From Anaeromyces robustus (taxonomy: Eukaryota; Neocallimastigomycota; Neocallimastigomycetes; Neocallimastigales; Neocallimastigaceae), in assembly GCA_002104895.1 (NCBI GenBank), contig MCFG01000033.1:160001-210000 (forward strand): a stretch of 50,000 bases of DNA, written 5' to 3'. Below, piece by piece: positions 31,577-44,000 of this stretch. How positions within the stretch are numbered: position 1 is the first letter of the stretch; each line of letters starts with the position of its first letter. The notes under the pieces were generated by a model. It made no database searches and was not told where the DNA came from. It was given only the letters and a program-made list of their open reading frames with translations. The position numbers were made by a program, and so were the translations under genes.

Positions 31577-33308
31577 CTACTTTCTCAATGCATTTAATTT
31601 TTCTAATTGACGAGAAACTCTTCTTGATAACCCTGGTGAGGTCTTTTATATTATTATTAGTAGTAGTAGTAATAGTAGTAGTAGTAGTAGTAGAAGAAGT
31701 AGAAGTAATAGTAAGATTATTATTACCATTGAATTTTAAATATATATATAATATCATAAAAAAAATAATAATAATAATAATTTATTAATAATTTATTAAA
31801 TTAAATAAATGAATAATTCTAATAATATCTAAAAATAATAATATATTGGTGGGTATAAAATTATTTTAATTTATTTTATATATAAACAACTTACAAAAGA
31901 TTCATTAGAAGAATTATTTATAGAATTAGAAGTTGATAAAGATTTAAAAGTTGAAATAGCTTCAGAAAGTGAAGAAGTTGGAATTTGAGATTGAATTTGA
32001 TGTTGTTTCTTAGATATACGATCAATAATATCTTCATTAGAATTATCTGAAGCTTCAGAATCTGAACTATTTATAAGATTATCAATCATATCAGAAGAAT
32101 CACGCATACTTTTGAAAAATTGATTATTCTTGTTATTATTATCATTATCATTATTGTTATTAATTTCTTCTTTTTCGTTTCCTTTTCCTTTTCTTTTCAC
32201 TTTTTCATTAATTATATCATTATTTTCTTCATTTTTTCCTTTTTCTTTTTCTTTGTTAGTATTTTTATTCAAATTTAATTGTTGTTGTTTCATAGATTCA
32301 AGTATTTTCATTTGACGTAAAAGTCTTGTATTACCATTTATATTAGATTTTCCAGATTGAGAAATTGAAGGTGAAGGTGATGTAAAACCAGAAGATGGAT
32401 TTGATAAAGAAGATTTAATTAAAGTTTCATTTCCTTCACCAAATGAAAGTTTTTGATCGTGATTTATATTATCCTTATTATTATCATTATCCTTATTATT
32501 ATTATCATTATTATTATTATCATTATTATCATCATCATCGATAGTAAGACCATTAATTTCAGAATTAAATTGCATAGCCAATGGAGAAGTTGTTGTCATC
32601 ATTAAACCTTGTCCTTCTTCAAGATCTGATAAGAAATCAAAATCATTAATATATGCATTTAATAAAGTTTTATTATTTTTAACTAGAGTTTCATAGCGAG
32701 TACATTTTTTTTCTTTTAAAATCTTATATTTCTTTAAAACATAATTATAAAAATCTCTTCCACTAATAATAATTCAAAATAATAAAATAAAATTACAATA
32801 AAATAAAAAAATAAAATAAAATAAAAAAATAAAAAAAAAATTAATTATTAAACAATTGAATCATATATATATTAAAAATATAAATTATTAATATAAAAGT
32901 GATATATATATATATATAATAATAGAAATATAAAAATAGAAATAAAACTATTATATATATTTATATATATATATTAATATTACCATATTTCAGAAGCATC
33001 ATAAATTTCATCAAATAATACAGAAGAAGGATCAATTTCTTTAGTAGAAAATGACTTATTCATATTATTTTTATTTAAACTTAAATATAATGACATATAA
33101 TGTAAGGCTTCTACACTATGATCAGTTAATTCAGATTCCATAAAGATATCCATTAAATTAAGACCAAGAAGACCCCATAGATCTTTTAATATATTCTTAT
33201 GATAAGTATTATATTCACCACGAATTTCTAAAACAATTTTATAAATTTCTTCAGGTGAATATATATCTGTCATCATATATCTATATTTCTCCTATTATTA
33301 TTTTTATT

Positions 33309-33367
<59 letters not shown>

Positions 33368-33375
33368 CAAAATAA

Positions 33376-33448
<73 letters not shown>

Positions 33449-33820
33449 GAAAATAAGAAATAATAATTAAATATATATATATATATATATAATACATACT
33501 CTTCCATAATTTCCAATTAAAGAATACCAGAATTTGGTAGCTTTAGCAGATACACTTGCAATTGGATGCTGTATTACAGAAAGGAAGAAGGTTTGACCAA
33601 CAGATATATTATTTTTGAAAAAGTTTTTATCATGAGAACATTTAATATGACGTTGTATAATAAGTATAAGGAAGAAACAAGTAATATCTTCTAAAGTAAC
33701 ATTATTTTGACTATTCAAATAAGAGAACTATTAAACAAAAAATAATAATAAATAAAAAATATAAATTTATAATTAATTAATTAATTAATTAATTAATTTA
33801 AAATTGATAAACAATATTTC

Positions 33821-33859
<39 letters not shown>

Positions 33860-36800
33860 TCTTTATTAACTTACATTCATATATTCTGGAATAGTTGGGA
33901 AGAGGTATCTTAAATATTTGTGGAATGTTCCATCATACATATGCCACATACAAATATTCAATATTCTAAAATATTTAATAAAAATAAAAAATAAAGAAAA
34001 AGAAAAAGAAAATTATATTTAATAATTATATATAGATTATTTATATAAATTTTAAAATATATGTATATATAATATAAATATATATATAATATTTTACTTA
34101 TTTAAACACCATGGATCATGAATTATATATATATCTGTAGCAAAATAATGTTCTAATGGGAATAGAAAATCATCTTCAAAATCATCATATTGAAGAAGTT
34201 TATTATAAATTAAATCTAAATGACTATCTTTGAAAAGGAAAATACGAGTTTCTTGTTCATCAATAATAATTGGAATATTCATACTATTTGAAGATAAAAT
34301 AACTTCTTCTTCTGAAAGATCTTTATTTATAAATTTATAAATACATATTTAAAAAATACAATTATTATTATCATAAAAACAGCAATACCAACAGCAAAAG
34401 TAACAGTAACAACAACAGTAACAGTAACAATAATAATAATAATAATAATAAATAAATAAATAAATAATATAATATAATATAATATAATATATAATAATAA
34501 AAAAAAAAAAAGTTTTTTTTTTCTTTTTTTTTTTTTTTTTTGTTCTAATTTTATTTTTCTCTAATATTTACCTTGATTTTCTTTATCTGATGATTCAATT
34601 GGAGGTTGTTTAAGCCAAGCAAGATCATAACATAATACAAATGAAATAAGATGATAAAAGGAATCACTTAAACGTTCGCATGCACCCAAAGATTGTTGAA
34701 AACTAATTTTTTCATTATTTTCAATATTAACATTATTTAATTTAGAAGTTTTTTCGTTATTATCTGAATTAGAATCATTAATTTGATCTAAACTGGTACT
34801 TGAATTCATTTGACTTAGATTACGATTAAACATTTTAGAATATTTTATTTTCTTTTGTATATCATCTAATAATGCCTCACGATAAGAAGCTTTTACTGTT
34901 TTATCGTCTAATTTTTGTAATTCATTAATTAGGTTACTATCTTGATCTAGAATAAAAAAAAAAAAAAAACAAAAAAAAATTTGAGATGAATATAAAAATA
35001 AACATTTTACATAGATTTATATTTTTAATATATAGAATATTCCTAATAATAGTAATAACTTTTAAATATAATTATATTATATATTTAAAATATATTATTT
35101 ACAAGCAAAACACAATTTCCAATAAGTAATAGATTCTTTTATAGTAGAATACCAAATTTCATTACTTTGTTTACATTCTCTCATTATTCTTTCTACTCTA
35201 ATTGTATTATGTTTAACATATCTTGCCATAAATTCCTAATTACCATATAATATAATATAATATAATAATATAATACATTAATACATTAAAAAATATATTA
35301 ATATATAACATTAATTAATCAAATAAATAACTCTATTTTTGTCAATTAATTTAAAATAATAATAATATATTTATTTTTTTTATACTTGTTTAACAGCATA
35401 ACTATTCTCACTGATTAATTTATCTTCACTAGTTGGAATTTTATTACTAATAGCATCTTTTAATCTATGTAACTGTTCTTTAGCTTCTTCACCACTTTTA
35501 TTATAAAAATTATTTATATATTTATTTAATATATATACACATATATGTATATGTATATATTAAATATTATTAAATAAATGTAATGTATATATATATATAT
35601 AAAATATAAAAAAATATATCATTAAAATTTTACTTTTCTAAATAAAGTCTTGCAATATTATCTAAAGCAAATAAATATTCAGCCCAAATTTCTAATTTTA
35701 ATAAATCTTTATTTTGACTTTTATTATAAATTTCATTCCATAAAGTAGATTCAAAAGAATCTAAATAATTCTGTACAAATTGATTCCAATTTAAATTATG
35801 TCTATAATCCCATGAATGCTTAACAATATGAACCCAACAACTGGTAATTAATATATAGAATAAAATAATAATAATAATAATAAATATATATATAAATAAA
35901 TAAATAAAATAAATAAATAAATATTATATAATAATGTCATATATATGTATAATATTAAAAAAAAATTAGTTTGCTATATAAAAATATATAAATTTTGTTA
36001 AAAGAACATTTTATTTTTAAATTTTAAATAAATGAACATTATTTATTTAAAATTTAAAAATAAAAATGTTCTTAAATATTTTTAAAATGTTTATATAAAT
36101 TACATTTTAAAATATATTATGTATAAATATATATATATATATTACCTTTCAAAATCAAGATATTTCATTGAATTTAAAATTTTAAATTGTAAATCAAAAT
36201 ATAGAGAAATTTCCGGTATATCTAATAAAAAGCAAAGATCTACTAATAAATTATCCTTGTTTTCTATTACATATAAAAAATAATATTATTTATATTAATA
36301 TTATTCTTATTTTTAGTTTTAATTTTTCTTTTTATAATTTTTCTTTTTTTCTTTTTTTTTTTTTCTGATTTCTTTCCTATTAAATAAAATAATAATTTAT
36401 TCGGATATATTTATATTATTTATAAAATAAATAATTAAAATATTTATTCATATACCTGGTTGTATACCATTTTCAATAATTTTACTATAAAAAAAGTCAA
36501 CAAGTTGAAGTACACGAAAATTATAATGTCCATAAAATTCTCTTAAACTAATTATTGTTGAATTATTTTTATTATTATTATTTAATATTATATTATTTTG
36601 AAGAAAAGAAAAAAAAGATAATTAATTATAAAATCTAAGAAGAAGAAAAAAAAAAAAATAAAAATATAAATTATAAAAAATCTTATAAAATATATTTACT
36701 TTTGTAATAAACGAATTGCTTCATAACATTCATCTTCAAAATTTTGACTTCTATTATTTATTTTTTGATTTACAATATGCATAAGTGTAATGATAACTAT

Positions 36801-37848
36801 TATATTAATGAGTATTATTGGGTAAAATAATAATAATATTTTTGTTATTATTAATTAAAAAAATGTTGTAAATAATAATATATGAATATATAATAATAAT
36901 AATAATAATAATATTCTTGATATAAACCATCTAAAGTATATTTTTGTTTAAGTTTTGAGTTTGAAGCTAATTCAACACACCTATTTATAAAAGGCAATTG
37001 TATAAATTTTTGTAATATTAAATTGTTGAGAATTATTAATTTTGATATTAAATTAATAAAATGATAATGATAAAAAAAAATTAATTTATAATATATATAT
37101 AAATTTCCTATTTTATTGTTATTACTGATTTTTACTTTTCAAATTCCTTTTTTGCTTTATTAAACTTTTCTTGTTTCAAATACACAGAACCTAAATAAAA
37201 AAAGAGCTTTTTTTTTTTTTATAAATTAAAATTTTTATTTAAATTAAAATTACTATAAAATAAAAATATTCCAAATTATTATTTTTTATCCAAATTAAAA
37301 ATATGATAAATATAATGATAATATGTTTAAAAAGATAATTTACTGGAACTTGATTAATTTTTTTATCAATTAATTTTTTAATATATTTTTCAGCTTTTTG
37401 AAGCCAGGCCTTTTTTTAAATTTTAATATATATATACATATAAACATAGAAAATTAATATATAGTAAAATTAATATAATTAAAATATAAATGTAATAATA
37501 AATATTAATAATTATAAAAACATTAAGGACGATATTAAAAAAAATAATAATAATAATAATAAAATTCTTTTATATTTGTATTTAATAATTCGAAACATGG
37601 AAAATACATTCACTTTAAATAAAATTTAATTAATTCAATTTATTAGTTAAATCAAATAATTAAATAAATATTTATCTAGTATTTTTTATTATATCTAATA
37701 CAATATATCATTCTCTCATTATTCTAATTTATATTAAAAATTTATATCAATATATGATATATATTATAACACATACGGTATCCTTTGGATTATCATCCCA
37801 ATTTTGAAATGCATTATCTATAGATTTAATACATATCTTTTCAACCAT
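31577..37848 (-). CDS. Unrecognised TPR-containing helical protein, 17 exons, 1,058 residues
   Basis: Exons from the ATG: 37777-37848, 37344-37409, 37136-37206, 36928-36980, 36700-36796, 36456-36547, 36146-36263, 35634-35840, 35386-35494, 35103-35235, 34572-34946, 34098-34320, 33875-33965, 33500-33727, 32984-33291, 31895-32762, 31577-31642. Phases agree at every junction and total 1,059 codons including the stop. A clear TPR lies at residues about 47-75 (LFFYLGSVYLKQEKFNKAKK). Up to about residue 745 the protein is helix-rich and well composed (SCWVHIVKHSWDYRHN, FATDIYIIHDPWCLNK), with a Ser/Asn-rich loop in exon 11. Exon 16 adds an Asn/Asp/Ser-rich disordered tail, and the last exon ends in SPGLSRRVSRQLEKLNALRK, with likely basophilic phosphosites. 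I do not recognise the family. A scaffold role is inference. Intron 4 has a weak GTTTAT donor, chosen because phase and reading both fit. Confidence 0.82.
33314..33412. repeat. 47-A homopolymer plus (AAT)n in intron 14 of the TPR gene
   Basis: An A-run of about 47 is followed after a short spacer by about 13 AAT units and a TA run to 33441, all between exons 15 and 14 (33292-33499). Short open frames here (poly-Phe, poly-Ile) are artefacts. Confidence 0.9.
36002..36073. repeat. Long hairpin-forming inverted repeat within an intron
   Basis: The left arm 36002-36033 and right arm 36041-36073 are reverse complements except for one extra T/A, separated by 7 bp (GAACATT). Each arm ends in AAGAACATT or its complement. 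It lies in intron 7 of the TPR gene (35841-36145). It could be a remnant of a short inverted-repeat element or a hairpin in the pre-mRNA. Confidence 0.9.
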
Positions 37849-40200
37849 TTTCGAGTTATTCTTTTTTATAATTTTCCATAAATTATATATTAATTCATTC
37901 AATGATAAATTTATTGAAGTAATTTATCAATATTTTTTTTTCTATATTTTATATAATAAATTATTTTCTTAGTAATAATATTATGTAAATTTCAAGATTT
38001 AAAAAAAAAATTATTTTATAAAATATTTTTAAAAAAAAAATTAAATTATTAAGAAAAATCTAATAAATCAAAAATAAAAATTTTTGATATTTAATTTTAT
38101 TTATTAAATAAAAAATTATTTTTAATATAAAGAATGGATATTAAATCACTAAATAATAAAACAGATGAATTTAATTTCATGATTTTTTACATAAATTTTT
38201 GAAATTTTTTGAAATTTCGAAATTCATATAAATAAAATATTTGGTATTCATTAATAATCATGTTAACATTTAAATTTAAATTATAAGTATATATAATATT
38301 TTAATCAACATGGAAATAAATAAATACATATATATAATAATATATAATTTCTCTTCTGGTTTATTTGATAGTAAAAAAAAAAAATTATTATATATTTATA
38401 AAAAATATTAAAAAAATAAAATAACAAAAAAAAGATAAAATATATATATAAATACTCATATAAAATTGTTTTTCTTATTAATTATATGGATTATGGTCAA
38501 TAAATTTCAAATTCACTTAATATATAAAATTATATGATGTAATAAGAGAATCATATTTTTTAAAATATAACGAGGTTGTTTTTTCTTTAATGAATAATTA
38601 AAATATTATTTAATATTAATAAAAAATAATATATGAAAAAAAGAATATCAATATACACTCTTTTTTAATATTAATTATAAATATTTGAAAAACTTCACTA
38701 ACAACAATATATATTATATATATAATATTAAATTACCAAAATAAACAGGAAAAAAAAATAAAAATAAAAATAAAAATATCTACTCTTTTTCTTATCAGAA
38801 TAGTATAAATATATATCTTAAAATTTATAAAATTGTAAATATATTAACTATACTTTTTTGTTTTTTGTTTTTTTTCTCGTGTAACATAAATTAAATCATT
38901 AATAAGAAAAAAATTGTCAATAATTATTAAAATAAATATTGCTTTTTTAATTGATAATAATCAGTATAATTTTTTTTTACATGAATTATTAGAAATATTT
39001 TTTTTTTCAATTAATATCTATTATAATATTATTGATAATATTTTTTCAAAAATTAACAATTTTATATACATTTTTATACTAAATAAATATTTACTTCAAA
39101 AATTATATTGTTTTTTTTTATGTTTTTATTTTTGTTTTTTTTTTTTTTTGTAAAACTATAACTATACTCTATTTTATTATTTATTCCTTTTTATTTATAA
39201 ATTATATTACATTACAGTCTTTTTTAAAAAAATGATTCTTTTTCTTAATTATGATTATTTTCATTTTATATATAAAAAAAATAAAAATAAAATGAAATAA
39301 TAAAATTTTAGTTAATATTATTCTAGTATATATGTATGTGTATGTATATGTATGTACATTTGGGTGTGTATGTGGGTGTGTATGTGTGAGTGTGTATGTG
39401 TAAATGTAAGTGTCGGTGTGTTAAAAAATTAATATTATATAAAAATCTAATCAAAAAATAATAAAAATAAATTTATATATATTTATAAATATATAGGAAA
39501 GAAGTGAATGTAATAATATAATAAGCAATAGTCAATAACTAATATTGAAGAATTAGAGGGTTTAAATACTGATTTAAAGATATAATTTATGTAATAATTT
39601 ACATAAAAAATATATATATATATAAAAGTTAAATAAATCATTTTATTTATTATTATTATTATTCTATAGACCTATTATAAATTAACTATTACAAAGTAAA
39701 ATAATATCGTTTTATTTTACTTTTAATTTTTTTAATAAACTTTTAACGTTTTATTTTACTTTTTAATTTTTTAATAAATCTTTTTTTATAGAACCAGTAA
39801 TTCAATATTATAAAGTTTTATATGAAATGAGATTCTCTAAAACACACAATAAATATAAAAATAAAAATAAAAATAAACAAAACAAAACAAAACAAAAAAA
39901 AAATTACTAATTGAATTATGTTAATATATAATTTATACTACTTAATATTGACCCTATTAAACATCTTATTTTAATAATTTAATAGAATTAGCAAAAGAAA
40001 GAAAATATATATATTTTCATATATATTAATTATATATATTTCTCTAATTTTACTTCTTTTTTTTTTTTTTAATATATTATTTATTTTTATTTTTATTTTT
40101 ATTTTTTTTTTTTTTTATTTATTTAATTATATTAATTATTAAAATTTTTTGAATTTTCAATTGTTGTTAAATTTCTTAATAGGATTTTTTTTTTGTTTTT

Positions 40201-40231
<31 letters not shown>

Positions 40232-40388
40232 CGTATTTTGTTTTTCTTATTATTGTTGTTCTATCTTTTTCTTATTAATTTTTGTTTAAATCAATATAAA
40301 CTCTTCTGATTTCCATTTCTTTAAAATTATTTCAATTATTTCCTTTTTTTTTATTTTTGTTTTAAAAAAAATTTTTTATACTTTTTAC

Positions 40389-40426
<38 letters not shown>

Positions 40427-41096
40427 GAAAACAATAATTTCTTAATGTTTTTTTCTTTTATCTATATCTAATGTATCAATTAAATATTTACAAAAAAATT
40501 GATTTTAAAAAAAAATTAAAATATAAAACTTTCATTTAAATATATTATAAATATCTAAATAAAAATTATATCTATAAAAACAATTAAGATTATTATTACT
40601 TTTTTTAAGGTATTATAAAAGTAAAAATTAAAAAAAAAAATTTTTTTTAAAAAAAAATATTCAATATAAAAAAAAGGTAAAAAATTAAAATAAACTAAAA
40701 ATGAAAATAAAAAAATTTAACTGATTTTTTTCTTATTTTCTTTTGTATTAATTTTTAAAAATAATTTTTTATATTTTATAGATTTTTTTTTTTAATATTT
40801 GCTATTTTTAACTATATTTTAAATATTATATTATATTATATTATATATTATATGCTTTTTTTTTTTTTTTTTTTTTTTCTTTTATAAAAAAATAAAAATT
40901 AAGAAAAAAATTAAAAAAAAAAAAATTTCTTACTTTTTTTTTTTTTAATTTACTAATAAATAAAACGTTTAGATAATTTTAATTATTAATATGAATATAA
41001 CAATAGAATTATAATATATGATGATTTTAAACGACTATTAAAAGTAAAAAAAAAAAAAAAAAAAAAAACTTGATATAATGATGCATTAAATTATAT
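37849..41096. other. AT-rich intergenic spacer between TPR gene and vigilin
   Basis: This 3.2 kb spacer should contain the TPR-gene promoter on the left and the vigilin 3' untranslated region on the right. I see A/T homopolymers, AAAAT-type repeats (39850-39890), T-runs at 40206-40231 and 40857-40878, and the GT-rich tract listed separately. A 79-codon frame at 38914-39153 is low-complexity and not a gene. Confidence 0.6.
39330..39421 (+). repeat. GT-rich degenerate TATG/TGTG tract
   Basis: Starting as TATGTATGTG and shifting to GGGTGTGTATGTG, this roughly 90-bp tract is nearly free of C on the plus strand (only one or two). It is one of very few GC-enriched patches between genes. It reads as a degenerated TG/TATG microsatellite with possible Z-DNA potential. 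Confidence 0.85.
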
Positions 41097-44000
41097 TTAG
41101 TTATTGGCATTGTTATTCTTCTTCTTCTTGTTCTTCTTCTTTTTCTTTTCACTGCTATCATCATTAAGGTTAGCAAAAGCATTTACTGAAGCAGCTGCTA
41201 CTTGTGTAGTATTTTCATTATTCTTCTTAGATTTATTATTTTGTTTCTTAGTTGGAATAGAAATCCATTCATCTTCAACTGGGACTTCTCTTTCAACTAA
41301 AGGTGGAGAAACAGATCTTTCTTCTGGAGTTGAAGTTTCAACTTCAGCTTCTTCTTCTTCAGCCTTAGCAACAGCATTCTTCTTCTTCTTGTTCTTCTTC
41401 TTCTTCTTCTTTTGTTCTTCAGAACCAGCCTTAGCAGCTGCTTCAGCTTCAGCAGCAGCAGCAGCAAGAGCGGCTTCTTCTTCTTCTCTAGCCTTTCTTT
41501 CAGCTTCTTCCTTTGCCTTTCTTTCGGCTTCAGCAGCTGCAGCGGCTTCTTCTTCTTCTCTAGCCTTTTGTTCAGCAGCCTTCTTCTTCTTGTTCTTCTT
41601 CTTGTTCTTCTTCTTAGCAGCTGATGTTTCAGCTTCAGCTTCAGCTTCATCGTCATCATTTACTTCAACATTCTTCTTCTTTTTACCAATAGTTTGCCAT
41701 TCATTTTCTTTAACTTCCTTTTGTTGATAATTATGAACACCTAAATAATTCATAGCATTAGCTAATTCATCAACCAAAACATCGGAAGACTTTAAAATAT
41801 TAATCTTTTGCTCGCTATTGAAACCAGGAATATATCTTTGACCATTGCGATTGTTCTTATTTTCTTCAACTTGAGAAGAAACTTCACTACTGTAATCTTC
41901 TTCTTCATCTCCAAATTCTTTCTTTAATTCTTCGACATTCTTTTCTAATAATTCAATACACTTCTTAACTTCCTTCTTGTCACCAGTAACTTCAATGACA
42001 TCACTCTTAGAACGGTTTCTTGGTGGGAAGTTAATACGAACAGTCTTTCCTGATGCTTTCTTAATGCTTTCTAAATTCTTACCCTTAGCACCAATAAGAC
42101 GTCCATGAAGATGATTTGGAACTTCAATCTTCATAGTAACTTCATTTTGATGTCTGTTATTTATTTCTTGAATAGCTTTAACACCAGCATTTAAATCTTC
42201 TGGACTTTGTGCCATAACTAAAACATTATTTTCTTGATCATCATTATCTCTGGAATTAATGAAAATCTTACATTTAGTTTCTTTTCTTAAACGGTTAACA
42301 TTACTACCACCACGACCAATAACTAAAGAGCAAACATTTGGATCTAAAGTTAATTGCTTGTAATGATTGTAATCAGAAATTTCATCAAGTTTCTTTTCAA
42401 GATTAGCTTTATAGTTTTCAACAGATTTTTTATCACCATTAACAGTAACCTTATTTTGACCAAAGTTAACGAAAACACCATTTTGTCTACGTTGTTTATT
42501 AAATTGTTGACTATTCATAATGAATAAATATTGAGTTTCAGTTAATGGAATAGTAATAAGAGTACTAGATTTTTCAAGAATTTCTTTCTTAGCACCTTCA
42601 ATCTTTTCCATATCTAAACCTGAAATGGTAATTGGAACAAGATCATTTTCACTGAAATCACGGTGCATATCAATAGAAACATCATATTTTTTAGTAAGAG
42701 CATTGATATTGGAACCATTAGTACCAACAATTCTAGCTAAATCAGTTCTTGGAACAGAAATCTCAATAGAAACACGATTCTTAACATCGTCAATAACCTT
42801 CTCTACTAACTTTTTGAATCTATCACAGCATTCGTCAATATGTTTTCTTGGAGCACGAACCAAAACTCTATTTAATTCATCACCTTCTTCAAAACCATAT
42901 GGGAAGATGAAACGAACCTCATCATTTTCAGACTTTTTATCACCATTAACAGACTTTTTATCACCATCAACAGACTTTTTATCATCACTGTAAGATTCAA
43001 TAATCTTATTCAAATGAGAACGGAATCTAGAATGTAAATCTCTGTGAATATATCTTGGACATTCAACTTCACGAGTAAGAATAGTGGTACTTTCATCAAC
43101 AATTCTCTTAATTTCTTTCTTGGCTTCTTCACATCCCTTCTTAGTACCCTTAATAAAAATAGTAACCTCACTTTCATTATTTGTTTCATCTTCTTCTTCT
43201 TCATCATCAAAGTCAATTCTAGTATCGGTATCTTCCTTAATTTGATTAATTTTAATACCCTTACGACCAACAATCTTAGAAATAACAAATCTTGGTACTT
43301 GGATAGTAATTTCATGAGAATGATCAATTATATCTTTTACTTGAGCAAGGATAACTTGCTTAGCCTTTTCAACATCATTCTTAAGACCTTTAATGGTAAT
43401 GATATTTTGATTCTTATTCTTGATCTTTTCTTCATAATCTTCATCATCTTCATCAACCTTACTTGGGAAAAAGAATTGAACATTGTACTTCTGCTTAATT
43501 TCATTAATATTCTTACCCTTAGTACCAATTAATAAACTATGATACTTATTTTCAACTTCAACGTCAACATTAACGGTATCAAGAATTTCTTTAGAACGTT
43601 CAGAAACTAACTTAACAACATAAGGAATTAAGTTTCTATGACCGGTACAAGTAATAACATCTTTGTCATTTTCTTCTTTGATATCAAACTTCATCATATT
43701 TAATTCATCATCAGTAATTTCATGTTTGTTACCAACTTTTTCCTTTAAGGCTTCAACTAACCAATTCTTGATATGGGCACCACCAACAATACGACGACCA
43801 ATACCTTTTCCAATAGAAACGGTTTCAGAGAATCTGTTCATGAAGTCAAAATGCTTTTGAGATTCAACAGCAGCCTTAAGACTGTTAATAGCTTCAACAA
43901 CATCCTTTTCTGGACCACTAACAGTAATAGTAGAATCGTTCATCTTAGAATCCTTCTGTGGGAATCTAATCATAATAGTATTATTGAACTTAGCTCTTAA

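Noticed and set aside
31569-31757. Minus-strand frame with poly-Thr ending in IEKVVF
   Set aside because: It crosses a splice acceptor. The real last exon is 31577-31642 in another frame, reading TSPGLSRR and ending at a TAG in phase with the previous exon.
41104-41727. 207-codon plus-strand Ser/Phe/Ala-rich frame
   Set aside because: Antisense shadow of the Lys/Glu/Ala tail of vigilin.
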